A stretch of DNA of 64,000 nt from Shimia aestuarii (GCF_022814865.1 NZ_JAKVRD010000002.1:124001-188000); one strand, 5' to 3'. Shown: positions 51,646-61,576, numbered from the stretch's first letter. The notes: a model not told the origin generated them from the letters alone. Made by a program: numbers and translations.

Positions 51646-52604
51646 ACCGCGAGACCGAGCTCCAGATACGTCGCCATGTTGTTGGAGATGAGCCGAGCAA
51701 GACCTTCTCCGATGCAATCATGCTCTATAACGCCTCTCCCAAGACCGCAAAGCAGTTGATCCCGATTGTCGAAGAGATTGGCGACTTGCCACTGGGTGCC
51801 ATCTCTGGCGCGCTTCTCAAGGGCCTTGGTCCGAAACTCAAACCGAAGGCGTCGACCGACACTTGGTGGCGCGAGATCGTGACGCCAGCGAGTGCGGTGA
51901 TCAACAACGCGCATGAGCTGGAAGGAACGCCTCTGATCCGGGTGAAGCCCTATGACAAATTCGAGCGGATCGCCCAGGACAAGCGACGCGGAAAGCTGAG
52001 CCGCGTGGAACGCAAGCCCGCCGACAAGGAATGGATCGAAGCCTTCTGCCGAGCGGCTGATCCTTACAACGCCGCTTTGGTCCGTTTCATGTTCGAGACG
52101 GCGGCGCGGATCGATCAGGCCGTCTCGATTGAGCCTGACGATCTGCGACCGGCCGAGAACAAGGTCAGGGTGAAGGCGCAGAAGGGTCATCCGGAAAGCT
52201 GGATCACCGTATCGCCTCAGATGATGGATGAGTTGCTGGCCTTGCCGCCGAAGCGGCCAAAGAACCGCAAGACTGGCAAGTTCATGAAGCCACGCGTCTT
52301 CGGCTATGGCAGCTCGACAGGCTACAACACCCGCTGGAAGACCATCTGCAAACGCGCAGGCATCCCATACATATCCGCACATCCTGCAGGGCGACACGGG
52401 TTCTTCACTGAATTGGTCGTGCGCCAGGGCGTCGATCCGGTCACGGCGGCCAAGGCTGGCCGCTGGTCAGACCCCAATTTGCCGATGCGTATCTACGCCC
52501 ACGCGGAGACGGATGAGGCCGATGTCAGGGCCCGTTTTCGTACAAACCACGTACAGGCGGACACTGTACAAACACCCAAGAGCAAGAAATCACAGAAGGA
52601 ATAG
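51510..52604 (+). CDS. int: Tyrosine integrase, copy 2
   Basis: Identical to the integrase at 32612, with the catalytic Arg, His/Arg, Trp and Tyr in place. It ends 14 bp before the chromosomal right junction. Confidence 0.93.
   Translation: MPLQIYKRGRFYWAKGWVEYNGRPIAGPYRRSTKASTEAGARDWINRETELQIRRHVVGDEPSKTFSDAIMLYNASPKTAKQLIPIVEEIGDLPLGAISGALLKGLGPKLKPKASTDTWWREIVTPASAVINNAHELEGTPLIRVKPYDKFERIAQDKRRGKLSRVERKPADKEWIEAFCRAADPYNAALVRFMFETAARIDQAVSIEPDDLRPAENKVRVKAQKGHPESWITVSPQMMDELLALPPKRPKNRKTGKFMKPRVFGYGSSTGYNTRWKTICKRAGIPYISAHPAGRHGFFTELVVRQGVDPVTAAKAGRWSDPNLPMRIYAHAETDEADVRARFRTNHVQADTVQTPKSKKSQKE
52540..52573 (+). repeat. GTACA repeats, right arm sites of copy 2
   Basis: Same repeats as at 33642-33675, here beside the true attR. 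Confidence 0.48.
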
Positions 52605-52618
52605 CGCTATGAACGGTT

Positions 52619-52665
52619 CCCTCCTAAGGGGCAGGTTGCAGGTTCGAATCCTGCCGGGGTCGCCA
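52619..52665 (+). repeat. att core, right end (attR)
   Basis: Third 47-bp core. The sequence after it differs from that after the other two cores, so the chromosome resumes at 52666. The following 133 bp up to the SDR gene hold only its ribosome site. Confidence 0.92.
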
Positions 52666-52798
52666 TCTTCCTATACATATGGCGAATAACGCGGGCTTTC
52701 GGAGGATCGGGCAGGTCTTGGGGAGAATGTGGCAGGTAACTTGAGGCCGTGGTGGGTATGTTCATCGGGACCAACAGAGAGCTTATTGGAGAGTAGCC

Positions 52799-53695
52799 AT
52801 GACTATTCAGACACAATTTCCGGACTTTAGTGAACATCACGCGCCGTATGATTCCATCGACCCGGCGGCGGGGCTCAAGGATAGCGCGCGGGGCAAGGTT
52901 GTTCTTGTGGCGGGGGCATCGCGGGGGATTGGGCAGGCGACGGCGGTGGCCTTTGCCAAGGCCGGCGCCAAGGCGGTGTTCCTGCTTGCACGCTCGGAGG
53001 CGGCGCTTGAGGAGACGCAGGCCCTCGTGACGGAAGCCAACCCGGAGACGGAATGCGCCTATGCGGTTTGTGACGTGACGCAGGCCGGGGAGGTTTCGGC
53101 GGCGGTTGACGCTTGCAAGGCGCGTTTTGGCGCGATTGATGTGGCGGACGCGAATGCCGGTTATCTCGGCCCGTGGGTCAAGATCGGCGAGAGCGACCCG
53201 GAAGGGTGGTGGCGGAACTGGGAGGTGAATATGCGCGGGGCCTATCATGTGGCGCGCTATTGCCTTGCGCCACTGGCCGAGTCGGCGGCGCGCTGGGCGT
53301 CGGAAGGCAAGAGCGGTGGGCACCTGATCCTGCTGTCGTCGATTGGGGCACAATTCGTGATGCCCGGGGCCTCGGACTACCAAACCGCCAAGCACGCCAT
53401 CAATCGCCTCTGCGAGTTCGTGCAGAACGATCACGAGGCGGACGGGATCAAATGTTTTGCGATCCACCCCGGCGGTGTGGCGACAGAGCTTGGTCACAAC
53501 ATGCCGGAGGGGATGCATCAGTATCTCGTCGATGCGCCGGAGCTTGCGGCGGGGTTTGTGGTCTGGCTCTCGTCTGGTCAGGCGGACTGGGCGCGGGGGC
53601 GTTACCTTAGCGCGACCTGGGATGTCGGCGAGATTGAGGCGCGGAAGGAAGACATCCTCGAGAACGACCTGTTCGTGAACAGGATGAGGGCCTGA
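52799..53695 (+). CDS. Short-chain dehydrogenase/reductase
   Basis: A 298-residue classical SDR. Cofactor motif GASRGIG (about residue 40), the ANAG stretch (about 117), catalytic Ser in LLSSIGA and YQTAK with Tyr and Lys are all present. A GGAGAG lies before the ATG. It is the first chromosomal gene right of the element; before the insertion it lay just downstream of tRNA-Arg. Substrate unknown. Confidence 0.9.
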   Translation: MTIQTQFPDFSEHHAPYDSIDPAAGLKDSARGKVVLVAGASRGIGQATAVAFAKAGAKAVFLLARSEAALEETQALVTEANPETECAYAVCDVTQAGEVSAAVDACKARFGAIDVADANAGYLGPWVKIGESDPEGWWRNWEVNMRGAYHVARYCLAPLAESAARWASEGKSGGHLILLSSIGAQFVMPGASDYQTAKHAINRLCEFVQNDHEADGIKCFAIHPGGVATELGHNMPEGMHQYLVDAPELAAGFVVWLSSGQADWARGRYLSATWDVGEIEARKEDILENDLFVNRMRA

Positions 53696-53702
53696 GGTCG
53701 CG

Positions 53703-54308
53703 TCAGTCGCGGCTTTCGTCGCGGCGCACGGGTTTCCAGCCTGTGATCATCGGAGTCACGAGGTTCTCGCCCTTGAACCGCTTGTAATAGGCGATGGCCG
53801 CGATGTGCAGCACGACAAGGGCGAGGATCACCCAGAGCATCCGGTTGTGGATAAAGGTTGCGGTGCGGTTGGCTTCGGAGCTGACATACCCTGCGAGCGG
53901 GCCGACATTGATGAAGTCGTCGGGATCGGAAAAGAGACCGGTCCCGACTTGCGCGATCAACGCCGCGAGGATGGCGAATACGGAAAGCGCGCCCATCGGG
54001 TTATGACCGGGCCAATAGGAGGGCTTCGGCGTGCCAAGGGTCCGCAAATAGCGCAGCGTGGTGCGCGGGCCGTAAAGAAAAGAGGCAAAGCGCACTGGGG
54101 CTGGGCCCACCAACCCCCAAATCACGCGGAACACCAGAAGCGCGATCACCGCGTAGCCGAAATAGAAATGTAGCGTCATGATGTTGGGGCCGAACTTGCC
54201 GAGCCCCCATGCCGCGGCGACGCAGATCACCAAGGCCCAATGGAACAGGCGCGTGCCAATGTCCCAGATTTTCTCTTGGGAGACGTCTTCGGTGATCTGC
54301 TTGTTCAT
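53703..54308 (-). CDS. Cytochrome b561-like membrane protein
   Basis: A 201-residue protein with four or five transmembrane segments and His residues placed for two b haems (TRLFHWAL, LHFYFGY, FIHNRMLW, VVLHIAAI). It belongs to the Ni-hydrogenase-type cytochrome b/b561 group, which passes electrons across the inner membrane. It follows the cytochrome c' gene by nine bases on the same strand, a frequent pairing in proteobacteria, and probably reduces or oxidises that protein. Confidence 0.88.
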   Translation of the reverse strand: MNKQITEDVSQEKIWDIGTRLFHWALVICVAAAWGLGKFGPNIMTLHFYFGYAVIALLVFRVIWGLVGPAPVRFASFLYGPRTTLRYLRTLGTPKPSYWPGHNPMGALSVFAILAALIAQVGTGLFSDPDDFINVGPLAGYVSSEANRTATFIHNRMLWVILALVVLHIAAIAYYKRFKGENLVTPMITGWKPVRRDESRD

Positions 54309-54317
54309 GGGGCGGCC

Positions 54318-54764
54318 TTAGTCTGCGCGGTAGTCGTCGTGGCAGGATTTGCAGGCACCGCCGAGCGTCCCGAGCGCGCCGGCCATCTCGGCCTTGCCGT
54401 TGCCAGCAACCGCTTGCATGGCGAGCGCGGCTTTGTTGAGGTTGTCGAACTTGGCCTCTACCCCGGCCATGTCGTCCCAGATGTCGGGCAGGGCGCGGGT
54501 ATTGTCGAGGTCGAGCGACGACGTGCCTTCCATGAAGAGGTGACCGGTATTGTAGCTCGAAAGAAGCACGACGTTATCCGCGGCTTTTTGTGCGGCCTCG
54601 GCGTCATAGTCGATCTGGCCTTTTGCCATGCCCGCAAAGACGCCCATGTTGGCACCGAGAAGAGAGAAGTAGCCCTGCCGGGTTTCGACGGCTTTTTCTT
54701 CGGGTGTTTCGGCAATGGTAAGAGTCGGGGCGACGAGGAGAGCTGCGATTAATACGTGGCGCAT
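54318..54764 (-). CDS. Cytochrome c' (periplasmic)
   Basis: A 148-residue protein with an N-terminal signal peptide (MRHVLIAALLVAPTLTIAE) and a C-terminal haem-binding CKSCH, the arrangement of four-helix-bundle class II cytochromes c'. These bind NO or CO and protect against nitrosative stress or carry electrons. AAGGA lies eight bases before the ATG. Forms a two-gene operon with the cytochrome b561-like gene. Confidence 0.9.
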   Translation of the reverse strand: MRHVLIAALLVAPTLTIAETPEEKAVETRQGYFSLLGANMGVFAGMAKGQIDYDAEAAQKAADNVVLLSSYNTGHLFMEGTSSLDLDNTRALPDIWDDMAGVEAKFDNLNKAALAMQAVAGNGKAEMAGALGTLGGACKSCHDDYRAD

Positions 54765-54920
54765 AGGTCGTGTCCTTGATGATGATTACAACGCAGGGAA
54801 GTCTATCAAGGAAATTGTAACTGGATAGCGTCAGCAGCCTCGTGCCTGCGGGTGATCACCTGAATGTGATTGTCCCGCGCCATGGGCGCGCGGCGGATTG
54901 CCCGGCAAATGAGCGCTCCT

Positions 54921-54940
54921 GACCCGGTCTAGACCGGGTC
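54921..54940. other. Perfect 20-bp palindrome overlapping the stop codon of the threonine ammonia-lyase gene
   Basis: GACCCGGTCT followed by its exact complement, with the TAG stop codon at the centre. There is no T-run after it on the minus strand, so it is not a standard rho-independent terminator. It may stabilise the mRNA end or be chance. Confidence 0.45.
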
Positions 54941-56143
54941 CGCGTCGAGACGCACGGCAAAGCCTGCGTCGGACAATTTTGCGAGGATCGCCTGCACATG
55001 TTCCTTGTCACGGGCCTCGATCACCACGTCGAGCTCGGCGCGTTTGAGAGAGACGCTCTGCATCATGCGTTGGTGAATGACCTCAATGACGTTGGCGCCA
55101 GCATCGCCGATAATGCGCGAGATATTGGAGAGCTGGCCCGGCGTGTCGTCGATCTCGAAGGTGAGGCGCGCGATGCGCCCGTCGCGCATGAGACCGCGCA
55201 GGATCAGCGTCGAGAGCAGGCGCGAGTCGATATTGCCACCGCAGATCACGAGGCCGACCTTTTTGCCCTTGAAACGGTCGCGGTGCTTCTTGATGACGGC
55301 GAGGCCCGCTCCGGCGGCGCCTTCGCAGACGAGTTTCTCATCCGAGAGGATGTCAAAGATGGCGTCCTCAATCTCGGCCTCGGACGCACTATCCACGCGA
55401 TCCACATAGCGCGAGATGATCGCGAGGTTGGCCTCGGCGGGTTCCTTGACGGCGATGCCCTCGGCAAGGGTCATGGCGCCAAACTCGGTCGGGACTTGGT
55501 AGAAGCGCGCGCGCACGGCATCGAAACTCTCGGCTTGGGCGCCGACGATCTCGATCTCGGGTTTGACGGATTTGGCCGCCATGGCCATGCCCGCGATGAG
55601 GCCACCACCACCAATGGGCACGACGATGGTATCGAGGTCGGGTTCCTGTTCGAGCATCTCGAGGGCGACGGAGCCTTGACCGGCAGCGACCACGGGATCG
55701 TCGAAGGGGTGAATGAAGGTCATGCCCTTGTCGCGGGCCATGTCGAGGGTGAACTGCACGCTTTCGTCGAAGCCGCGCCCGTGGAGGACAACCTCGGCGC
55801 CAAATTCCTCGGTGCGCTTGACCTTGTTGAAGGGGGTGCCCTCGGGCATGACGATGGTCGAAGGGATGCCGAGCCGCGTCGCATGATAGGCGACGCCCTG
55901 CGCGTGGTTCCCGGCGGAACAGGCGATCACGCCGGCGGCGCGTTCGGCCTCGGAGAGCGTCAGGAGTTTGGCCAACGCACCGCGGGCCTTGAAGGCGTTG
56001 GTGTGCTGGAGGTTCTCGAGCTTGAGGTAAAGGTCGATCCCGAGATGCAGCGAAAGCCGCGCCGCTTTGACAACGGGCGTGCGCGTCGTGGCAGGTTTGA
56101 TGGCGTCATAGGTCGAGCGGATCAGGTCGGGGGTCAATTCCAC
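54929..56143 (-). CDS. Threonine ammonia-lyase with C-terminal ACT domain
   Basis: A 404-residue PLP enzyme converting threonine to 2-oxobutanoate and ammonia. The PLP lysine lies in NAFKARGA (about residue 46), the phosphate-binding loop is GGGGLIAG, and residues about 325-404 form one ACT domain, as in the shorter IlvA/TdcB types with an ACT tail. GTG 56143 is chosen because AAAGG lies seven bases upstream; the frame is open to 56191. It could feed isoleucine synthesis or threonine breakdown. Confidence 0.88.
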   Translation of the reverse strand: MELTPDLIRSTYDAIKPATTRTPVVKAARLSLHLGIDLYLKLENLQHTNAFKARGALAKLLTLSEAERAAGVIACSAGNHAQGVAYHATRLGIPSTIVMPEGTPFNKVKRTEEFGAEVVLHGRGFDESVQFTLDMARDKGMTFIHPFDDPVVAAGQGSVALEMLEQEPDLDTIVVPIGGGGLIAGMAMAAKSVKPEIEIVGAQAESFDAVRARFYQVPTEFGAMTLAEGIAVKEPAEANLAIISRYVDRVDSASEAEIEDAIFDILSDEKLVCEGAAGAGLAVIKKHRDRFKGKKVGLVICGGNIDSRLLSTLILRGLMRDGRIARLTFEIDDTPGQLSNISRIIGDAGANVIEVIHQRMMQSVSLKRAELDVVIEARDKEHVQAILAKLSDAGFAVRLDADPV

Positions 56144-56263
56144 GGGAGCACCTTTGGATGGTCTGGGACGTGCAAGATGCACGAGGTGCAAGGCTTTGCC
56201 GGAACCGGGGGAATTGTCAAATGTCTGGGGGCAAGCGATTTCGAGAATCCTTGCGCGCCGCGC

Positions 56264-56968
56264 CTAGAGCATGCGGATCACGTCCTTGTCGATCGAGAGC
56301 ATATAACCCTTGCGGGCGATGTTCTTGACCAGAAGCTCGCTCACCAACTGGTTGCCGAGACTGTCGCGCAGGCGTTTGATACGGGTCGCGCCCGCGGCCT
56401 CTTCGCAATCGGCGGCGGGTTTGCCGGAGATCATCGCCTCGATCTCGGCCCCGGTCAGCACATCGTCATCAAGCCGCGCTTCGGCCAGCACCGAGAGGGT
56501 TTCCATCGCGGCGTCGGTGAGTTTGAAATCCATGTTGTTGAGATAGACGGCCTTCTCTTCGCGGCTGATGAGGAGGGAGTTGACCTGAATGCCTGAGCGT
56601 TCGATGGCGGCAAGGCGGCGGTTCATCACCACGAGCATGACAAGGAACACCAGTGCCGCGATGAGCATCGCCGTGGCAAAGGTCAGGAGCACGAAGATCA
56701 CCATCCGGTAAGAGGAGAGCACTTCAGAGAAGGCGGTGCCTGAGCGGGCGAGAATCTCAAGAAGTTTGATCTCAGCCTCAGAGGTCAGGGTGTCGTTCTC
56801 GATGAATATCCGTTCGACTCGCGCATTAAAGGCGTTGGCATCAGGCAAGTTCGAGAACAACAGGATAGCCGCGACGAGCAAGATACCGACAATGGCAATC
56901 AGCCCGCCGATCACGATGCGGTTGCCAGAGCGGCGGGACTCGGAAGCGAGAATGGTATCTTCGGGCAA
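56264..56968 (-). CDS. Membrane protein with C-terminal winged-helix domain
   Basis: A 234-residue protein with transmembrane segments at about 18-38 and 88-115, a periplasmic loop of about 50 residues between them, and a cytoplasmic C-terminal part (about 145-234). That part resembles the response-regulator winged helix: FKLTDAAMETLSVLAE, TRIKRLRDSLGNQLVSEL, ARKGYML. This would be a one-component membrane-bound regulator with its DNA-binding part at the C-terminus, the reverse of ToxR/CadC. No target is evident. Confidence 0.68.
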   Translation of the reverse strand: MPEDTILASESRRSGNRIVIGGLIAIVGILLVAAILLFSNLPDANAFNARVERIFIENDTLTSEAEIKLLEILARSGTAFSEVLSSYRMVIFVLLTFATAMLIAALVFLVMLVVMNRRLAAIERSGIQVNSLLISREEKAVYLNNMDFKLTDAAMETLSVLAEARLDDDVLTGAEIEAMISGKPAADCEEAAGATRIKRLRDSLGNQLVSELLVKNIARKGYMLSIDKDVIRML

Positions 56969-56991
56969 GGCCCCTCTCCCTGTTCCAGGTA

Positions 56992-57231
56992 TCAGCGTTT
57001 GGTGACGGAAATCACCTTGAGAAGGACCAGCCCCTGCGATTTGAGCTGCCGGGCCAGCCTGGCCTTGGCGTCCTGGCGGGTGCAGGGACCGCCCACTGTC
57101 GCCACATCATAGATCAAGGCATAGGGCGTGTCGCGCTTGGCTTTGTATTCCACGTAACAGGCCGCCGATGCGGCGGCAGGTGCGAGGCCCAAAGCGGCGA
57201 TAAGGGAGAGTATGGCAAGTTTCTGTGTCAT
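56992..57231 (-). CDS. Small secreted protein of unknown function
   Basis: 79 residues. A clear signal peptide (MTQKLAILSLIAALGLAPAA, cut near ASA) precedes a mature chain of about 56 residues with two Cys and a basic end. The ATG at 57231 is the right start; a longer frame to 57573 overlaps the promoter of the divergent gene. A family of similar short periplasmic proteins occurs in Rhodobacteraceae; function not known. Confidence 0.7.
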   Translation of the reverse strand: MTQKLAILSLIAALGLAPAAASAACYVEYKAKRDTPYALIYDVATVGGPCTRQDAKARLARQLKSQGLVLLKVISVTKR

Positions 57232-57406
57232 GCAGGCAATCTGACCGAGGGGCGCATGTTTTTCAATAACAACAGGGTTTTGTGCGGCTGTTATCGGATA
57301 ACAGGGGGGTGATATTGCCTGTCTTTCGGGGTCTGGGGGAGGGTGGATCATCAACTTCCGGCGCGACGTGTCGGAGACATGTATATCGCAACGAAAGGAA
57401 GACCCC

Positions 57407-57865
57407 ATGTTCCGCAACCTGACCAACCGAACCCTTGCTGCCGTTCTTGCGGCATCGATTGCCATGACCGGCTTTGCTGCTGCCCCGGCGCGGGCCGCAG
57501 ATAGCGGCGACGCGGCGAAGATCGCGGCAGGCCTCGCGGCGCTGTTCATCATTGGCAAAGCGCTTGAAGACAATGACAGGGATTATGTGCACCGTCGTCA
57601 CGGCGGCTACAATCCGAACCACAACCGCTATCGCAACCCGCATCACGCGCGCAAGAACCTCCCGGCGAAATGCCGCTTTGTGTTCAACACGCGCCACGGT
57701 CGTGTGCCGATGATGGGGCAGAATTGTCTCGTGAAGAACTACGGCAAGATCAACCACCTGCCGAACCATTGCCGGATCAACGTGAAAACCAAGAAGGGTC
57801 TGATGCGCTATGGTTACAAGCCGCACTGCCTGCGTAACAACGGCTACCGCCTTGTGAACTACTAA
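57407..57865 (+). CDS. Secreted basic protein of unknown function
   Basis: 152 residues starting at ATG 57407 behind AAAGGA. Signal peptide to about residue 31 (ending in APARAAD), a short hydrophobic stretch (AAGLAALFIIGKAL), then a His-, Asn-, Arg- and Tyr-rich region and a basic C-terminus with four Cys. It is probably periplasmic or on the cell surface. No family recognised. A terminator follows at 57916. Confidence 0.75.
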   Translation: MFRNLTNRTLAAVLAASIAMTGFAAAPARAADSGDAAKIAAGLAALFIIGKALEDNDRDYVHRRHGGYNPNHNRYRNPHHARKNLPAKCRFVFNTRHGRVPMMGQNCLVKNYGKINHLPNHCRINVKTKKGLMRYGYKPHCLRNNGYRLVNY

Positions 57866-57915
57866 GTCGAGCAGGAGGGCGGCTGTCCCTGTCCCTAGAA
57901 CACGCTGCCCCCATG

Positions 57916-57951
57916 AGGCCCGGAGGATCCCCAGTTCTCCGGGCCTTTTTC
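57916..57951 (+). terminator. Rho-independent terminator
   Basis: Ten-base stem AGGCCCGGAG/CTCCGGGCCT (57916-57925 and 57937-57946) followed by five T. It ends the transcript of the secreted basic protein before the RNase HII gene. Confidence 0.88.
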
Positions 57952-57988
57952 ATGTTGCGCCTTCGGGGTGGATCGGGTTTCTGGCGGT

Positions 57989-58606
57989 ATGATGACACCT
58001 GATCTTAGTTTTGAAGAAGCCGCCTTTGCGCGTGGACTGGCGCGCGTGGCGGGTGTGGACGAAGTCGGCCGGGGGCCATTGGCCGGGCCTGTGACGGCGG
58101 CGGCGGTGGTGCTTGATCCGGGGCGTATTCCGGAGGGGCTCAATGATTCCAAGGCGCTCACGGCGAAACGGCGCGAGGTGCTCTATGATGTGATCCACGA
58201 GATGGCCGAGGTCTCTATCGCCCATGCCAGCGTCGAAGAGATCGACGAATTGAACATCCTGCGCGCGAGCCACCTTGCGATGGAGCGGGCGGTTGCGGGA
58301 TTGCGCGCGCCCGTCGATCACCTTTTGATCGACGGCAATATGATCCCGCGCGGTTTGACCGGATCGAGCGAAGCCGTGGTCAAAGGGGACGCCCGATCCC
58401 TGTCGATTTCGGCGGCCTCCATCATGGCGAAAATCGAACGCGACAGGATCATGTGGGATTTGGCGCAACAGTTTCCCGGCTACGGGTGGGAGACCAATGC
58501 CGGATATCCATCAAAAAGCCACAAAGCGGCGCTGCAAAATCTTGGTGTGACCCCACACCATAGACGTTCCTTCAAGCCGGTGCACAATATCTTGTATCAA
58601 GAGTAA
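57989..58606 (+). CDS. rnhB: Ribonuclease HII
   Basis: A 205-residue enzyme removing RNA from RNA-DNA hybrids and single ribonucleotides. The catalytic acids are in GVDEVGRGPLAGPV (Asp-Glu), LLIDGN (Asp) and the later region near SIMAKIERD (Asp). Length and motif order fit RnhB. It lies directly upstream of ccrM on the same strand, an arrangement often seen in alphaproteobacteria. Confidence 0.95.
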   Translation: MMTPDLSFEEAAFARGLARVAGVDEVGRGPLAGPVTAAAVVLDPGRIPEGLNDSKALTAKRREVLYDVIHEMAEVSIAHASVEEIDELNILRASHLAMERAVAGLRAPVDHLLIDGNMIPRGLTGSSEAVVKGDARSLSISAASIMAKIERDRIMWDLAQQFPGYGWETNAGYPSKSHKAALQNLGVTPHHRRSFKPVHNILYQE

Positions 58607-58619
58607 AATGTAACCCCTT

Positions 58620-59827
<1,208 letters not shown>

Positions 59828-59890
59828 TCATCCCAGAAGAATACCGCCAGTGCCATGTGGTCTGACTTTCACATGGCACGCATACCTATG

Positions 59891-59917
59891 CCCCGCCCTT
59901 GTGGCGGGGTCTTTTTG
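59891..59917 (+). terminator. Rho-independent terminator after ccrM
   Basis: Stem CCCCGCC/GGCGGGG with a short loop, followed by TCTTTTTG. Located 64 bp past the ccrM stop. Confidence 0.85.
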
Positions 59918-59956
59918 TTGGGCTGTTTGCTATTCGCCGGAGAGCCAATGCGGCGA

Positions 59957-60370
59957 TCAGTCATTTCTATTCTCAAGTAGCGCCAGCAGGTCTTCAAATG
60001 ATTGCGCGATCTCTATGCTGCTTTCTTGAAGATCGACGTTGGTCATATCGAAAAGAACAACCTTGATGCCTCTCGATTGGTCGGCGGTTAGAGCCACTGC
60101 AAGCCCCCCACCGCTGCCACCAATGACGAAGCAGTCTGGGAAGAACTCATGAAATGAAGCGGACCTATCAATCTCGACAACCTCTTCCGCCGAATAAAGA
60201 ATAAGCCAGTAGGGATCGATGCTGAGTGGTCCCTCGCCGCCGTTACTAGCAGACAAGAAGCTCACGTAGCTTTCAGGCAGTGAGAAGGGCGCCACTTTTT
60301 CAAGGTCGATTAAGGCGTCTCGGGACGCCCCTTCATTTTGATCCCAACCTGTTAAATCATGCACTTCCAT
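59957..60370 (-). CDS. SMI1/KNR4 (SUKH)-family protein
   Basis: A 137-residue protein with the SUKH pattern: LPESYVSFLSASNGGEG (about 31-47), a central sheet region and the C-terminal IAQSFEDLLALLE. SUKH proteins are commonly immunity proteins against contact-dependent or type VI toxins. No toxin gene is adjacent, so it is an orphan or serves another role. Its base use is less GC-rich than the neighbours. Confidence 0.8.
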   Translation of the reverse strand: MEVHDLTGWDQNEGASRDALIDLEKVAPFSLPESYVSFLSASNGGEGPLSIDPYWLILYSAEEVVEIDRSASFHEFFPDCFVIGGSGGGLAVALTADQSRGIKVVLFDMTNVDLQESSIEIAQSFEDLLALLENRND

Positions 60371-60442
60371 AACCCTGCCAGCAAAAAACTGAAGCTTCTA
60401 TTCAAAACCCAAAGGCGGCAAAGTCCCGCATAGCCTCACACC

Positions 60443-61576
60443 TCACCGCGGCATCGGGGTCTTGGCCTTGTTGTAGGGGTGCCAGTCGGTGATCTCGGGG
60501 TAATACATCGCGCGCCATTTGCGGACGCGGGGGTTCATCACCTTCTTCCAGAGCGGTGGGATCATCGCGGCGACGCCCATGAGCGGGTAGCCGTAGGGCA
60601 GTTGCGGGGCGTCTTCCTCGGTATAGTTCTGAAGCAGTGGAAAGCGGCGGTCGGGTTTGTAATGGTGGTCCGAGTGGCGCTGGAGGTTGATGAGGAGCCA
60701 GTTCGTCGCCCGGTGCGCCGCGTTCCAGCTATGGTGCGGTTTGACGTGTTCGTATTTGCCCTCGCCAAGGTGTTTGCGGGTCAGGCCGTAGTGTTCGACA
60801 TAGTTCACCAGTTCGAGCTGCCAGATGGCGATATAGGCCTGCCAGAGAAAGAGAAAGAGCCCGGTCCAGCCGCCGATGATCAGCGCGAGGAGGAGCATCG
60901 CGGCCTGAAGCGCCCAGTAGCGGAAGAAGGGGTTGGAGAGGTCGGTCCAAGGCAGGCCCTTGCGGGCGAGGCGGGCTTTTTCGAGCCGAAAAACCGAGAG
61001 CGGCACCTGCCAGAGGACGCGCGGGAAGTAGCGGTGAAACCCCTCATTGTAGCGCGCGGTGACGGGGTCGCGGGGGGTGCCGACATAAACGTGGTGACCG
61101 TGCAGGTGCTCGGTTCTGAAATGTGAGTAGAGCACCATGGAGAGGAGGATATCGCCGAGCCAACGCTCGCGATTGTTCTTTTGGTGCATCAACTCGTGCG
61201 AGTAGTTGATGCCGATCGTGCCGGTGACGATGCCGACTCCGAAGAACAGGCCGATGGTCGCCCCGGTGGAGAGGTGATCGGTATGTGTCACATAGTAGAT
61301 CAGGCCATAGAGCGTCAGGAATTGCAGCGCGGGCCAGATCATCGTGATGGCGCGATACCAAAGGAGATCGTCCTCGGTCGTGTCGAGGTCAGCATTGTCG
61401 AGGTTGAGGCCGGTGACCGCATCGAGCAGCGCAAAGAGATACCATGTCGTGAGAGGGATCAGCAGGACCCACCACGAGCCAAGGCCCGCGACGATCCAGA
61501 TCAAAGGGATCAGCAGCAGCGAGAGCCAGAACGGCAGGGCGCTTTGGAATTTGGCGACTTGGGCGGACGGGATCAT
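60443..61576 (-). CDS. alkB: AlkB-type alkane 1-monooxygenase
   Basis: A 377-residue non-haem di-iron membrane hydroxylase. Six or so transmembrane segments surround the His boxes HELMH (about 126), EHLHGHH (about 155) and HSDHH (about 276), plus NYVEHYGL. It oxidises the terminal carbon of medium-chain alkanes with electrons from rubredoxin. No rubredoxin gene lies nearby. The exact chain length accepted is not predictable. Confidence 0.9.
   Translation of the reverse strand: MIPSAQVAKFQSALPFWLSLLLIPLIWIVAGLGSWWVLLIPLTTWYLFALLDAVTGLNLDNADLDTTEDDLLWYRAITMIWPALQFLTLYGLIYYVTHTDHLSTGATIGLFFGVGIVTGTIGINYSHELMHQKNNRERWLGDILLSMVLYSHFRTEHLHGHHVYVGTPRDPVTARYNEGFHRYFPRVLWQVPLSVFRLEKARLARKGLPWTDLSNPFFRYWALQAAMLLLALIIGGWTGLFLFLWQAYIAIWQLELVNYVEHYGLTRKHLGEGKYEHVKPHHSWNAAHRATNWLLINLQRHSDHHYKPDRRFPLLQNYTEEDAPQLPYGYPLMGVAAMIPPLWKKVMNPRVRKWRAMYYPEITDWHPYNKAKTPMPR

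Larger units (their letters stand above)
33721..52618 (+). mobile_element. Integrative mobilizable element, tandem copy 2 (18,898 bp)
   Basis: A direct repeat of 14823-33720. Every gene recurs 18,898 bp downstream with the same translation, and the spacing of all three att cores agrees exactly. Stretches compared by eye at base level show no difference. Includes its own IS66-family insertion at the matching place. Confidence 0.92.

Noticed and set aside
14823-52665. CRISPR array as an explanation of the repeated sequence
   Set aside because: The repeat is one long unit present twice, with no short regularly spaced repeats or cas genes.
14823-52665. Self-transmissible ICE
   Set aside because: No coupling protein, VirB4-like ATPase or other type IV secretion gene is found in the element.
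54998-56596. A 532-codon plus-strand open frame opposite the threonine ammonia-lyase gene
   Set aside because: Antisense shadow; the minus-strand enzyme has all PLP and ACT features.
57231-57573. N-terminal extension of the small secreted protein
   Set aside because: The signal peptide begins at 57231, and the extension covers the promoter and start of the divergent gene.
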